From: Tilletia caries
Lineage: Eukaryota; Basidiomycota; Exobasidiomycetes; Tilletiales; Tilletiaceae
Length of the DNA stretch: 64,000 nucleotides
Reading direction: 5' to 3'
Assembly: GCA_032718865.1 (NCBI GenBank)
Contig: JALUTQ010000007.1
Location: 930,001 to 994,000 of the forward strand
The notes below the pieces were generated by a model, which saw only the letters and a list, made by a program, of their open reading frames with translations, was not told where the DNA came from and made no database searches. Of the stretch, positions 45,523 to 58,188 are shown one piece after another (within the stretch, counting starts at the first letter, position 1; every line of letters begins with the position of its first letter). The translations under genes and the position numbers were made by a program.

Positions 45523-47922
45523 ATGACGGACTTCGACCACAGCGCCCGCGATGGGCGCTCCATCACACCAGCGACCGACGCGCCCATCCTCCCCGACCAT
45601 AACTCCGCGTACAAAGATGCCGACGGGGACGGAGACGGCGAGGGCCGGGTCGGAATGAGGACCGACTCGAACGGGGTACCCCTTCCGCCGGGCGTAGACG
45701 AGAAGAAGCTGATGCGCAAGGTGGACCTCACGCTCATCCCGTGGCTGTCCTTCCTTTACTTGCTCAGCTTCCTCGATCGGTCTGCCATTGGTAATGCGAG
45801 TCTATATGGCCTCTCGACCGACTTGAATCTTACACCTCAACAACGTATGTGTACTGAACTGGCCGATGTCCAACTGGTGTCCTCTTTTGCTAACCTTGAT
45901 GTTACCTATTGACAGTCAACATATGCATCACTGTTTTCTTCTTCACATACTCGTGAGCAGACATTGAGCTGAGTACCTGCCATGCGATATTACTGCGAAT
46001 CACTGACGGCTTTTCTCCTCGGAATGCGTTGTTCCCGGCCGCAGACTTCTAGAAGTGTGAGTAATCATCTCTTCATCTGCTGTCGCCGTATCGCGTTGAC
46101 CTCTCAAATTTCCTCCTCCCACAGTCCTACCAACTTGCTCCTCAAGCGCCTGCGCCCTTCGGTCGTACTTTCCACCATCACCTTCTTTGTCGGCATCTGC
46201 ATGATGGGTCAAGGTTTCGCGCGGAGCTACGGCGGGTTGATAGCAGGTGAGATTGGGGCTCATTCTCGTATCAATACACCCGTCCTACACTATGCGCACA
46301 AGCTGACAGTTTTGCTGTCCCCTTCCACACGGCCGTGCAGCACGTCTGTGCTTGGGTATCGCCGAGGCGGGCTTGTTCCCAGGGGTGAACTTCATGCTTT
46401 CGGGATGGTACCGGCGCAACGAGTTCGGTCTGCGCGCGGCCATCTTCTTCTCCGCCGCAACGGCGAGTGGCAGCTGCGGCGGCTTGCTGAGCGCCGCTAT
46501 TCAGAACATGGACGGCGTCGGCGGTCTCGAAGGTTGGCGATGGATCTTCATCATTATTGGGATCGTCACCTCGATCGCTGGACTGGCTTCTTTTTACCTC
46601 GTCCAGGACTTCCCCGACAATGCGAAGTGTTTGACCGAGCCAGAGAGGAAGTACCTACTTGCAAGGCTGGCTGCCGACAATCAGTTCTCAAGTGCAGGGG
46701 AGCCGTTCCGATGGCGTCACGTTGCACGCGCGTTTTTGGATGCGAAGACATACGTTGGAATGTTGGCATATGGTGAGTGTCTCTCATCCTTACCTACTTT
46801 GGCCTTGTCCGATCAAGCTGACAAGCTCTATGATCTTGCACTCAGCCGGCGCGGATGCTCCGCTTTACGCGTTCAGTCTGTTCACTCCCAAAATCATCCA
46901 GCAGCTCGGTTACACGTCTACTCGTGCCAATCTCCTTTCCGTACCGTGAGTTCAAGATGGTTCCAGCGCTCAGTCACATTTCACAGGCTGACTCCAGGGT
47001 ACTGTTATCACCGACCCTCACAGCATTTACGTGAGTTCAAATGAGGAGAGGCACTGTCTGTTTCGCGAGTGCGACTTGAACTGACATGCCGAAGTTCTGA
47101 ATGTGCTCAGGTCCTGGCTTGCATCGTGACTTGTCTGGTCGGGTTCATTGCCAACAAGAAGGGCAACCGGCCCTTGTTGAATCTGATCTGCCAAGCTGCT
47201 GGCATTGTGGGCTACATCGTCCTCATCGTTAGCCGGAATCCTACGGTATCGTATATCTTCATCTACATCGCTGCCTTGGGAGTGTGAGTACAGGACTGAA
47301 GTCATCGGCATCACGGCCAGCACGAGAACTGACCGCACCTGCGTTCCTTGCCTCGCAGATACCCATGCATCGCCAACACTATTGCCATGACCAGTGGAGT
47401 GGAAGGCATATATAAGCGCAGCGCTGTCATGGTGAGTACAGTCCTCATTCCTTCTATACCGACTCAGATCGCTTCCTTGAACTGACAAGCTGCAAATATA
47501 TTGCTCAGGGCATCGTCATCTCGTTCGGCAACCTCAACGGCGCGGTCAGCTCAAACATTTATCGCAACCAGGACCGACCTTGGTATCCTCTCGGCCACGG
47601 TATCGTGTTGCTGTACCTGGGAATCGGGGTTATCACGACGAGCCTGTACTGGTGGATGATCGCCGATGCGAACCGAAGAAAGGCGCGGGGCGAGTACGAC
47701 GAGACCATCCTGGACCCCTCCCTGTCGGAGGCTGAAGTCGAAGCGGCGCTCGAGAAGGCTAAGGAAGAGGGTCGACGACGCGATGCGGCGGATGGAATTG
47801 TGGGTCGGATCCGTGCTGTATACCGGCGGCTCGACATGCTGCCTGGAGGGACGTATGCTAGTGTAGAGCAGGCCAAGCTCGCGAAGGGGGATCATTGGAG
47901 TGGGTACCAGTATCACATCTAA
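45523..47922 (+). CDS. MFS transporter, allantoate/nicotinate (DAL5/TNA1-like) family
   Basis: Ten exons sum to 563 residues, and the frame closes only if two micro-exons are used: 46045-46056 (12 bases) and 47024-47030 (7 bases). Other exons are 45523-45844, 45916-45952, 46125-46246, 46341-46772, 46846-46945, 47111-47283, 47359-47431 and 47509-47922. The family pattern of anion:cation symporters is clear: LIPWLSFLYLLSFLDRSAIG, FFTYSLLEVPTNLLLKRLRP, ARLCLGIAEAGLFPGVNFML with GWYRR, GWRWIFIIIG and LVQDFPDNAKCLTEPERKYL. Substrate cannot be told. Both N- and C-termini are cytoplasmic by this fold. The soluble N-terminal 60 residues are Asp/Gly-rich. Confidence 0.93.
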
Positions 47923-48272
47923 ACCGATCTTCCGTTTTCTCTGTCCGCTGTATTTCTTTCGTCTCGTTCTTCTGCTTGGGTCGCGCACAATGGAATGTTC
48001 ACACTACGTCTTGACATGTTGACACCTGCCCACAAGGCCACAATGTAAGATGTGCAGCCTGCAGGACGTCTTGCAGGTTGCACCGACGTGGCCTTTTGGT
48101 CGAGAGTGCACGTGATGCAACGACCGATGGCTGTGCGAACGCCGAGCTGAGAGCTCCCACAGCGAGCTGGTTTCGATCAGCACCACCATCACTCACCTCA
48201 TATATATACACTGTCTCCGCTTCAGGAACTCCCACAGGACATCTTACTACTTCCGCTTGCTTTCATATCTCG
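47923..48272. promoter_or_regulatory. Promoter of the F-BAR gene
   Basis: Region of 350 bases between two + strand genes. A TATATATA box at about 48201-48208 lies 65-70 bases before the F-BAR start codon. No gene is supported. Confidence 0.5.
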
Positions 48273-51200
48273 ATGCCATCCGACCACCGCCGCGAGTCCT
48301 CCGCAGGCTCCGCGCGCTCAGCAACAGCAGGCGGCGCTTACCCTACCGGCGGACGACCTCGCGATGTCGGACAACAGGGCGACCCGGCCGCCTTTGTGAA
48401 CGCCTTCTGGGGGCCCAACGACGCCGGCTTCGCGACCGTCCAGAACCGGATGCGCACCGCTGCCAAGACCATGGACGATCTGCGGGCACTGTACAAGGAG
48501 CGCGCTGAGATCGAGGCCGAGTACGCCAAACGGTTGGCTAAGCTGAGCAAGGGTTCGCCCTTGGGTGCCAACGAGTCCGGTGCGTTCCGCGCAGCGCTGG
48601 AGACCGTACGCTTCGAGCTGGATGCGACCTCGCGCTCGCACGCGTCACTTTCCAGCATGCTGCGCAAGGAGCTCGACGGCCAAGTGGCCGACTTCCAGGC
48701 CAAGTTTATCGGCGCGCGCAAGAATAGCGCAGCAGCCATCGAAAAACTCAACAAGCAAAAACAGACGCAGGAGGTCTATGTTAACAAGTCGAGGGAGAAG
48801 TACGAACAGGACTGCATCAAGATCAACGGGTATACCGCTCAGTCCAGCCTGGTCCAGGGACGCGATCTCGACAAGGTCTCCGCCAAGCTCGACAAGGCGC
48901 AGGCGACCGTCGGCGTGAATGAAAAGGACTACCAGAACTTCATCAGGGCGCTCAAGGACACGACGATCAAGTGGAACGGGGAGTGGAAGGTCTATCTGGA
49001 CCAGTGCCAGGATCTGGAGGAGGAGCGACTGGAGTTCATCAAGGCGAACATGTGGAACTATGCGAACGGGGTCAGCGCAATCTGTGTTGCTGACGATGAG
49101 TCGTGTGAGAGGGTGCGGGTCGCACTGGAGAACTGCGACACGTTGCGGGATATCCGTTCTTTCATTCAGAAGGAGGCGACGGGGCCTTTGATCCCAGGTG
49201 AGCATCGAATGACGAGCCGCTCTTTTCTTAGGTGAGTCTTTGCTCACCATATCGGCTCCCCATCAACAACGCGCAGATCCTCCGGAGTATATCAATTATG
49301 CAAAGGGACAGCCCGGACCGCAGCGCCCGTCGGCTAAACAGGCGAACTTCATGCGGACATCAGAGCGACCTATGCCCATCTTCACCTCCATTGCCGCTGC
49401 GGTCGCCCCTGTTCTCCCTCCCTCGGCCCCCATGCAGGCGCCAGTCTCGCCCGTTGGGCCGCTTCAGCCCCATGGCGGCGGGCCTGGGCCGCAGCAATTC
49501 CAGCAACAGCAACAACAGCAGCAGCAACAGCAACAGCAGCCTCCACGCGGTCGATCTCCACCACCAGGAGCAGGAGGAGGGGGCATGGGTTTCGGTGTGA
49601 CCTTGACGGATCCCGGATCGAGTGGTGGATTCAGACCACCTCCAGGCTCAGTTGGGTTGCCGGGGATGACGAAGCAGGTTGGCCCTACCTCGAGCGGCGC
49701 CGGCGCGGGGCCAGAGCGTCGGCTTTCGCGACAGGACTTCCTCAGTCGAGCCCCGAGTCTGAGTATGCAGGCAGGCGCTCAGAGTCAACAGCAGCAGCAG
49801 CAACAGCCGCCTTCGAACGCGGGTGGGGCCGAACCGGAGGACGACCCGCTTGCGAAGGCGCTCGCTAGTTTGCGCGCTATGCAGGGCCAGCGGGCCGGTC
49901 ATACGGGCATGTCACCCTCGATGGGTTCTGTCTCGCTGAGTGGAACTGGGGGAGCTTCGTCCGCTCAACAGCAACAGCAGGCGCCACACCGCCCTCCTGC
50001 TGGACCGACACCGCAAGAACTTGCGGCGCAGCGCGAGAACGAGGCTGCTGCTGCAACAGTCGCGAGTCTACCGGCGAAGTACCAGCCCCCTCTGCTGGCG
50101 TCTCCTTACGCGACCGCGTCGCCATCGGCTTCTTCCGTGCAGCTCCATCACGATTCGCAGCGCCGCGCACCATCACCCTCGCCCTCGATGCGTTCGCATG
50201 CGTCGCAACATCGGGCCAAGTCGCCTAGTGCAGCCTTTATGGGCGCTCCGCCGCGCTCGCCTAGCCCGGCCCCGCCGGTGTCGATTAACAATCACAGCAA
50301 CAACAATGGCGCAGGGGCGACGAATGGGATGAGCACCTCGATGTCGATTGAGGATGTGGTAGGCACGTACGGTCAGTCGTTCCCTGGCGAGCGAAAGGCG
50401 CTTTCCCGACAGAACTCGACGGCAAGTCGCGCCCCGTCGCATGCGGGCGGTGCGTCGTTCGCACATTCGTCTTCGGGACAGCACCCGCCCCCCAATGGGC
50501 AGTTTCAGGCCGGGGGTGGGGCGGGGATGGCGGGTGTCGGTGCGCGGGGACGGTCACCTTCGCCCGGTCCGCCCATCACGGGTGGTGGACCGGGCGGGTT
50601 TGGACGGCCAAATTCTCGGATGGGCTCGCACCAGTATAGTAATTCGCAGTCGTCGCATGCTGCTCGAGTTGCGAGCAGTGCAACGGTCACGGGAGGGGGT
50701 CCGCCGGGACCGGGTGGCGTACCACCGCGATCGGCAACGCCGTTGGGGATCATGCTGGATGCCCGCGGCACGGTCACGCACGATCAGATGGCGGAGGAGT
50801 TCTTGCGTCGGGCACCAAGTACTGCGCCGCCAGCGAATGCGCCTCAACAGCAGGCGCCTCCGCCTGTTCAACAACAACAACAGCAACAACAGCCACCACG
50901 CCAGGCGCAGCACCCGCAGCTTGCTCACATACAGACGTCGGCGCTGCCGCCTCAGGGAAGTCAGCAGGGGCAGTATCAAGCTGGTCAGACGATGATGAGC
51001 CCCTATGGTCAGGCGCCGGCGGGAGCGGGAGGGTACGGGCAGCCACCGCAACAACAGCAACAGCAGCCCCAGTACGGCTATCCGACAAGCGCTTCGACTC
51101 CTGGTCCTGGACAGGGACCACAAGCTGGCTACGGCCACCCGTCGCAGCAGGCCTCTATGGCAAGTCAGTACGGCCAGCCACAGCAGCAGCAGCCGGGTGG

Positions 51201-52144
51201 TGCACCGGCGCAGCAGCAGCACCATCAGCCGCAACACTACGCTCAGCACGGGGCTCAACCGTCTGGGTATAATGCAATGCAACAGCCGCCCGCACACGGC
51301 GCTCAGGCGTCGTATGCTGCGAGTCAGTACGGACATCCTGCACACGGCGTGCCGCCGCAGTCACATACGCCCGCCCCGGCTCAACAACAACAGCAGCAGC
51401 AGCACGCGGCGTACCCGAGTTCGCAGTCGATGTATGCAGGCGCACCACACCATGCGATGGGTGCGTCGCCTTCGCCTTCGCCGTCGCCGTATGGCGCTCC
51501 TGGGGGCCCAAGTGTGAGCCAGAGTGTACCTGCTCATCTTGCTGGGCCGGGTGCGGGCGGGTCGACGACGCCGGCAGCTGCGTATATGCAGCAGTATCTT
51601 TCTCAGTCTCAGCAGGGGAGAGCGGTGTCGCCTGCACCGCCTCAGCAGCAGCAGCAACATCAGTACCCGCAGCAGCAGCAGCCTCAGCAGCAGGGATCGT
51701 GGCAGCAACAGCAACCGCCACAAGCCAGCGCCACGCCCGCACCTGTGCAGTCTGGACCGACGGCTGCTCAGTTGCAGCAGATGGGCGGTGGAGGCGGTGG
51801 CGGTGGTGCTGCTACGCCGTTGTCTGCTCCTGGAGGTGGGGCGCCGACAGGCCAGTACAGCGATGCGGGCCATCCGATCTTGTTCTATGGTACGTCCCTC
51901 CATCCTTCCCTCCTTTCTAACTTTCTTTTTGGCTAACATCTCCCTCCTTTTTTTTCCCGCAGTTAAAGCGCTGTACGACTACAGCGCGACCCAAGCCAGC
52001 GAGTTCAGCTTTACGGCGGGGGACATTATCGCTGTGACCCATACTGCGGCCGATGGGTGGTGGTCTGGTGAGATCCTGGACGAGGCGAGGAGACGGGTGG
52101 GCGCCAACACGTTCCCGTCGAACTTTGTCAGCTTGTTGAGTTGA
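48273..52144 (+). CDS. F-BAR and SH3 domain protein (Cdc15/Imp2-like)
   Basis: Exons 48273-49197, 49277-51889 and 51963-52144 join in phase to 1239 residues. Residues about 30-300 form an F-BAR domain: VNAFWGPNDAGFATVQNRM, ALYKERAEIEAEYAKRLAKL, then a long helical part ending WNYANGVSAICVADDESCER. A 48-residue-spaced DPPEYINYA motif follows the domain, as in fungal Cdc15-type proteins. The middle 850 residues are disordered and very rich in Gln, Pro, Ser and Gly, with several poly-Gln runs (first at about 49498-49544). The C-terminal SH3 is complete: VKALYDYSATQASEFSF and GWWSGEIL, ending FPSNFVSLL. These proteins bend membrane and scaffold the cytokinetic ring. An in-frame ORF extends upstream to 48078; the ATG at 48273 fits the promoter. 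Confidence 0.93.
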
Positions 52145-52500
52145 TGTGTGAGTGAGGTGGGTGGGGGTGGCCTTTCTTTCCTTTCCAAGCCGATGCATAC
52201 CCGCGTCTATCCCGCCTGCGGGCTCGGAAGGTCGTTCCAAAACCCGACATTATCGCTATGTATGCGGGCCTTCACACGCGGGCGGAATCCTCGTTCGTTT
52301 TCTTCCATCTCCAGTCCTCGACATATACACACGTCTTTCACTTTCTTCACTTCCCCAATTCGCCCGCAAATAGGACAGTCGCTTGAAATGGAAGGCATGT
52401 AGGACACCTTCATGGGCATTGGGTACCAATAACTTCAATTGCGTAGGAGAGAGGACAGGCATTAGGCGTCTTCGCTTCCTGATGTGCCTTTTCTCAGCGC
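52145..52500. other. Convergent intergenic region
   Basis: Region of 356 bases between converging stop codons. Nothing recognised. Confidence 0.35.
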
Positions 52501-53436
52501 TTAGCATCGCCTGTCGACAGTAGTGCGTTGGGAGTCCGCCTTGCCGAAGTGGGTTGGAAAGAGGGAGCGGTGAGGTCGTGGCGTCGGCGATGATTCAGGG
52601 GAGCATAATACAGTGGCGACGGTGTCCACGCTGGCTCCAGGAGAGGGAGGATATGAACACGAATCGATGTGACTTGAAGACCGCGAGCTCTGAGAATATA
52701 TCGAACTGACGCGTTGATACCTGTACGAGTGATACAGCTTCCTATCAAGTTCCTGGCGGCCGTAGATCATGGCCAAGGATGGCCTCATCGAGGTCTTTCT
52801 GTGTGGATCGAGGCTCCGCCGTTCTTCGGGCGGCTCAAGCGTTTGCAGTGCTGTGAGAAGCGTGCATGACGGGCTCCTGGATTTTGGGACTTGTGGCTGA
52901 GTGTCGATAGTGCGTATGACTATCTTTCCTCTTCCTCCATTACCACCTCCTCCTTGACGTGGCAGAGTGTTTTGGTGTTTCTGCTGCCACGACGGAGAAG
53001 AAGCTGATAACGATAGCGAGCGAGTTGGTGTGGACAGGACATCGTTCGCGCTGACTGTCGCGACATCCGAAGTGGGGGCTTTGGCTTCCTCTGCGGGTGG
53101 TCCGTCCACCGTGACGAATATTCTACCAGTACTGATGCTCGATGCCAAGACAGAGGCTGAGAAAGGCGCATCATGGTGATCTTTAGCTGGAAGGGCAGGT
53201 GGCGGTAAGGTGTCCCCTTCTTCGAGCAGCGGAGGCGGCGGCTTGCGTTTGACTCGCGATAAGGTCACCTGGTAATCGGTTGCTGGGAGGCGATCTCTGG
53301 CGCGGCGAGCTTGGCGGTGCTGCTCGGTGAGATCGTTGATTTCAGCTCGGAGCGCATTGAGCTCGCACAGACGTGGACTGTCTTTGTCGCTGGTGCTCCG
53401 TCTTGGTGAGATATTGACCAGTTTTCGAAGGGCCAT
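52501..53436 (-). CDS. Unknown Ser/Pro-rich protein with N-terminal helix
   Basis: This is a single uninterrupted frame of 311 residues. Residues about 22-48 (CELNALRAEINDLTEQHRQA) form an amphipathic helix that could be a short coiled coil. The remainder is Pro/Ser-rich with KRKPPPPLLEEGDTLPPPAL, a Gly-rich run and many SP/TP sites. There is no membrane segment, signal peptide or catalytic motif. It faces the F-BAR gene tail to tail. The start context CCATGGCCC-like (on the minus strand) is acceptable. Whether it is translated is supported only by length and lack of introns, so this call is moderate. Confidence 0.6.
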   Translation of the reverse strand: MALRKLVNISPRRSTSDKDSPRLCELNALRAEINDLTEQHRQARRARDRLPATDYQVTLSRVKRKPPPPLLEEGDTLPPPALPAKDHHDAPFSASVLASSISTGRIFVTVDGPPAEEAKAPTSDVATVSANDVLSTPTRSLSLSASSPSWQQKHQNTLPRQGGGGNGGRGKIVIRTIDTQPQVPKSRSPSCTLLTALQTLEPPEERRSLDPHRKTSMRPSLAMIYGRQELDRKLYHSYRYQRVSSIYSQSSRSSSHIDSCSYPPSPGASVDTVATVLCSPESSPTPRPHRSLFPTHFGKADSQRTTVDRRC

Positions 53437-54278
53437 CGCTTCACGCTGAATGCTGAGGCGCTGAGGAACAGGAGCAGGGACACAGGAACAGGGTCAATTG
53501 AATGCTAGGTCAGCTGTGCTTCGATTCCCATCTGTCCCTCAGCTCGGACTCACTTTGTAGAGGGCAAGGGGGTAGAGGAGGGGGATGGGGGAAATGTTAG
53601 GTCTCCTGCGGGGACGCTAGAGAGGTTTTATTCGCTGGACAGTGGTCAGCGTCAGTGTCAGCCAACTCGGCGGGGAAAGGTATCTCTTCCGCTGTCAAGA
53701 TTTTGCTGTGCATCATCGCATCATCGGCTATCGCATTGTGCTTCATCTCCAGCACACACGAAATGAGAGAGTCGCGAGTCGTTCCTGAGGCGAATGCCGT
53801 GATGCGTTGGGAGATGAAGTGATGTAGCCTTGAGTTGACCTGATGGGATGATGATGATGGTTGTTTATTAGACCGTCGACGGCAAAGAATCTGCACGCCA
53901 TATGGCCCGCATCCGAAGACGCGAAAGTCACTAGTACATCATCCGCCGCAGAAAGAAAGGGGGATCGCGTGGAAACGAGACCGGGTAGTGCAAATACCCA
54001 GCCAAGTCCTCAGGAAGGCTGATAGCAGCTGGCCTATACTGGTGGGGGCAGCGGAAATGGTGAGAAGAGAGAAGAATAATGATAGGAGAAAGAGGGCATG
54101 GTCACCTGGATGTGAAATGTGAAGTCGGGACACTTCGGAATGCTGTGAGAGCGATGTACCCGAAACATCCCGAGTGCATTTGCTTGGGCCGGAACGCTTT
54201 CCAACTTTTCTACTCCCAACCGTCAGCATTAAATCCGGCCCCCACCCCCCATCTTCAGAAGAGGTCATACAGGACAGC
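53437..54278. other. Divergent intergenic region
   Basis: About 0.84 kb between divergent starts. Small minus-strand frames (53597-53896, 53939-54280) lack motifs. An in-frame + strand extension upstream of the SHOC1-like start reaches 54174 but has no support. No repeat stands out. Confidence 0.35.
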
Positions 54279-57200
54279 ATGAGTGCTCAAGGAGAGTCGT
54301 CATCGGATGAGGCGAAGGCAAGTGCCCTGCAAGAACGGAAAGATTACTTTCAGTGGTATCTCCACGATCACATGGTAAGTAGATCGTCATGCATTCATGC
54401 ACATTCAAGGAGTGGAGACTAAATGCTCTTCCTAACTGCATTCACTGGTACATATACGAGGTAGGACGGCCAATTCATGCTATGCCTCACTACAGCACTG
54501 CTTGAACATCTGCTACAGCCTTTGCCACTGCCACAGGCGGAGTCAGAACGCGTGCTCGACCAGCGCATGTTCAAAGACGGTGCCCGCGAAGGGCACAGCA
54601 GAAAGCGAAGAAGAGGTCAAACACCAGATCCTCAACCACCCGAACACGTTTCGAATGTTGTGCATTTGCTTCGACAGGCTGTCAGCAAAGCCCGCACTCA
54701 AGCATCAGCATTTCGCATTACCAATCCCGCCTCGAATGATGCCTTTTCAACTGGTGAGGACAGAACTCCGTATGTAGAGAAATGTGGCTTTACTGACGAC
54801 TGCTATACACTCAAGCTCTTTCGCCCGGAAATATTGCAATACCTCTGCTGTCAAGTCCGTCGCTGCATGCTGACCTGTGGCAAGGTCCTTGCCTCGCAAA
54901 CATTACTCTTTCCTCGGAAGAACTCCGCATGAATGTCGATCTCAGTACGCAGAAACGTTCTTGCAGCGACCAATGGTGCGTAGCTCTCACGACCCATGAG
55001 CGCGGAACATAAACATGATCCACGAAGGACTGAAACTCTGGTGTATAGTTCGCCCGTGGACATCACCCCCGAGATACAGCAAATGCTCCGGGATGCAGTT
55101 CGTCCGCCAGAGCCACACTTGGAGCGATACAAAGGTGCACCGGCGTGGATAGATTCACCGGCTTTGCGAAACCTAGCCGAAGATTTCACGATGTGGTATA
55201 AGTCCAGCAGTGGCAGACCGTTGGCCTTCAGCGGCTTGAGCGGCTTGAGCCGCGGCGAAAAGGCATCTTACGGCAGCGATCCCAAATGGATGACGAAGAA
55301 CTCTCTAGTACCGAGCTTCCCCCTGTTTGAGGCGGCCGACCGTCCGGTAGCTCCTTTGCGAACGCTTCCAGTCTCTGCAGACCTCTTCGCGCGCGTTGAC
55401 GTGCCAAAGGAGAAACTGTCGGCGACGAATCGGTTGTTGAATGTGGTCGAAAGCGCAGGTACGTTGCCTTCCGTTGCTCCACTGGGGTTCCTTGCTCCCA
55501 CGACCGGCGCTCATAACTTCCGTATCAATCTGGCAGACGATATTTCGACACTTTCCGTGAACACTTCGCAGCGCTCCACTTCGACGGAAGGACACGGCAG
55601 ACAGGATGAATCCTCCGACTCATCTGCAGAGCTACAGTCGGGTCAACTCCACTCTGCGAGTTGCGGAACTTTCATTGACGAGGCCAGTATCAAGGGTAAA
55701 TCGGCACTGTTTTCTCTGTTCGATTCGGAGAACGTGCTGGAAATCTCAGGTGCGTCGTATCCTGTCTGTTGCTGCAAACTGCGTGCGCAGCTTAAACCGA
55801 ACAGACTGCGTATCGTCTCACTTGTTTCTTCGCAGAGTTCCACTACTACTGGCGTCCGACGGTCGAATTCGACAGGTCGCAGACGGACCTGATGACATCG
55901 GCAGAACTGCTCCGCCGTTGCCAAGTCAGACCGCTTCAGGTTGATGCAACACAAGCTCTACCACCTATTATTGCTGTATCGACCCCGTCCCGTGACCTGT
56001 GGAAGGAGACCTTGAATGTAGGCCAGATGTGCATAATCGATCTTCCAGGTGAGCCCGTCGATGGTGGGCTTCATTGCTGTATGCTGAGGCTGAATGCGAC
56101 TTTATACAGACCATGCGCTGTCGCAGCTGATTCTCAGCAGGGACTTCGAGTACGACTCGAAGAAAGCTCTTAAGAGAGTCAAGCTCAATCCGGTCCTCGA
56201 AGTCGAAATGGGTGCCACAAGCTTCTCTACGAGGAGTGACCTGCACCATCAGCCCATGTCATTCACGATCGACGCGCTTGGTGGACATATTTTCATGCCG
56301 GAAAGTGCTGCTGCAACGCTATCGGCTCTCGAGCTCGAGTACTCCACCTCGCAGACGAAACGTCCCCCTGGCTTGTCGAGCATTACGAGTCAAGGGTCAT
56401 TCGATGACTTCACGCTTGAGGCTTCAAGCGGCTTGGCCACGCTGCATGGACGTGGAGACGGCACACCATCAGATGAGGAAGCAAAGGACCAAGCTGATAC
56501 CTTTTTGCCGCCTGAGATGGAGCATGCTTGGAGCGTCGAACGGCAAAGAGACTCTGGCGCTGCTCTCTCAGCCGACATAACCGATCAAGACGCTCATGCC
56601 CAGATTGCCACCTACAAGACTTTCACGATCCATGAGGCGAGGGGACCCAGTCCTCCTAGCTCCACAGTACTACAGACCGTGGTGCCAGTCACTTCTCCTC
56701 ACCACACGGCACCAGTCGACAAAGCCTTACTGAATCTCTTACAGAGCCGCAAGGCTCGGTCCTCCAAAAGTCATGCCAATATTTTGGCACCAACCAGGCT
56801 TCAGAATTCTATGCATGGCTTCCTTTTCCAGCGACTCGCAACGTCGTCAACACAAAAGGTCGAGCTGCGTCCGGAGACGGCCCCAACAGCTGAGAACACA
56901 GCAGAGAAGGCTAGGATCGAAGTCCGCGACGAGGCCCAAGAGAATATGTACATTCCTCAGAGTCGACACCTCTACGTTGCTAGTGTGCGCATGCTTCAGA
57001 ATGTCGCTGTCTTGACAGAGCTGCAAGGGTTACAGGTGAGCTCAACATTCTTTCAATTTGCTGGTCGTGTTAGGGCTCGCTAACGATTCTAACTGTTTCT
57101 CTTCCGCGTTGAAAACTCCTCAGGTCGACCTTGTGGAACGAGATGCGGATGATGTTGATCTAATTCTGGATCCCACTAGCGCTGTCGTCTTCATTCGGAC

Positions 57201-58044
57201 GTCTCTGCTTGTGCGTATGACTTGTGACGTGCATATCGCCAAGATAATAACGTCGTGTACTGAACTTGCTTCCTTCAGGCTGAAAGTTTGCAATCTCCTA
57301 TCGCATCTCAAAGTCGGCATGGCATACACCGAGGCTGGCTGAGGCGTCTGATGCTCAGCGACCATTTCGACAAGATCTTGGTCGTATGCGAGCAGTACAC
57401 GTCATCTGGTCTCTCCGTCGACATCACGCCACCCGTCCAACTTGCAATCGACGAGTTCTACGGGCTGCTCAAATCGCGAAGCAAGTCAAGCGTGCAAGAT
57501 GTCTCAGCTCCTCAGCCAGAAGCTCTGTTCGGTCGTCCGCAGTTTGATCTGGTCTTTGCCAAGAATGCAAAGCAAGCTGCCAGCTTGTGTCGCCAGTTTG
57601 CGGACGGACTCGAACAAGGCCTGCAACCACCGGCGGCTGACGCAGGCCCTACAAACCCCTCACGGAGCCGGAGCCTGAGTGAGACGACTTGGGTAGATCG
57701 CGCTTCGTGGTTGCGAAGAAGCCCTACGGATGTAAGTCGATCGAGTTTTCTTCATGATTTTTCACAACTGCGTCTTTAACTTTCGAGTTACGTCCTGGAT
57801 TGGGCAGGGAGAGTTGCAGTTCAGTTCGAGACTTAACCCAGTTGCAGCTGCGTTCGTTGCTGCAGCACAAGATTGGATTGCGCTCCTCGCTGGCAGACAG
57901 GAGCGTCAAGATGCGCTTTCGGAGGTCCAACGCGTTCTGGGAGCAGAACGTGAGTCCAAATTACTCCGATACGTTCTATGGTGCAGAAGGTTCTGACTGA
58001 CTTTGCACATGATTGCAGGACTGAACGTGATCCAAAACATGTAA
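54279..58044 (+). CDS. XPF-like meiotic protein, probable SHOC1/Zip2 homologue
   Basis: Ten exons close in phase to 1037 residues: 54279-54374, 54465-54753, 54816-54975, 55028-55749, 55836-56048, 56110-57035, 57124-57210, 57279-57731, 57808-57949 and 58019-58044. The first 650 residues look lineage-specific (IAIPLLSSPSLHADLWQG, WIDSPALRNLAEDFTMWYKS). Residues about 740-870 form an XPF nuclease-like fold by pattern: HLYVASVRMLQNVAVLTELQ, VDLVERDADDVDLILDPTSA, VVFIRTSLL, then LSDHFDKILVVCEQY and FDLVFAKNAKQAASLCRQFA. The catalytic GDx(n)ERKxxxD of XPF is absent, as in SHOC1/Zip2, which stabilises crossover intermediates with Spo16. No ZMM gene neighbour is visible. Assignment to SHOC1/Zip2 is inference from fold pattern and lost active site. 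Confidence 0.5.
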
Positions 58045-58188
58045 TGATCCAGGCCGTGTGAACTTCAGAGGCATTCACGGCATAGCGCTTAATGCTGTAG
58101 TACGTTCTCACGTATGCGCTCAACGAACAGTGAAAGTTGTGTGGGCAAGTGACGCGTGACGTTTGAGGAAAATGTCTGAGCTTTGGAA

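Noticed and set aside
48645..49250. A 201-codon frame antisense to the F-BAR domain
   Set aside because: Shadow of the F-BAR coding frame; no independent motif.
50441..51742. Arg-rich and Ala-rich alternative frames inside the F-BAR gene
   Set aside because: These are the other frames of the CAG/CAA-rich low-complexity region of the F-BAR protein.
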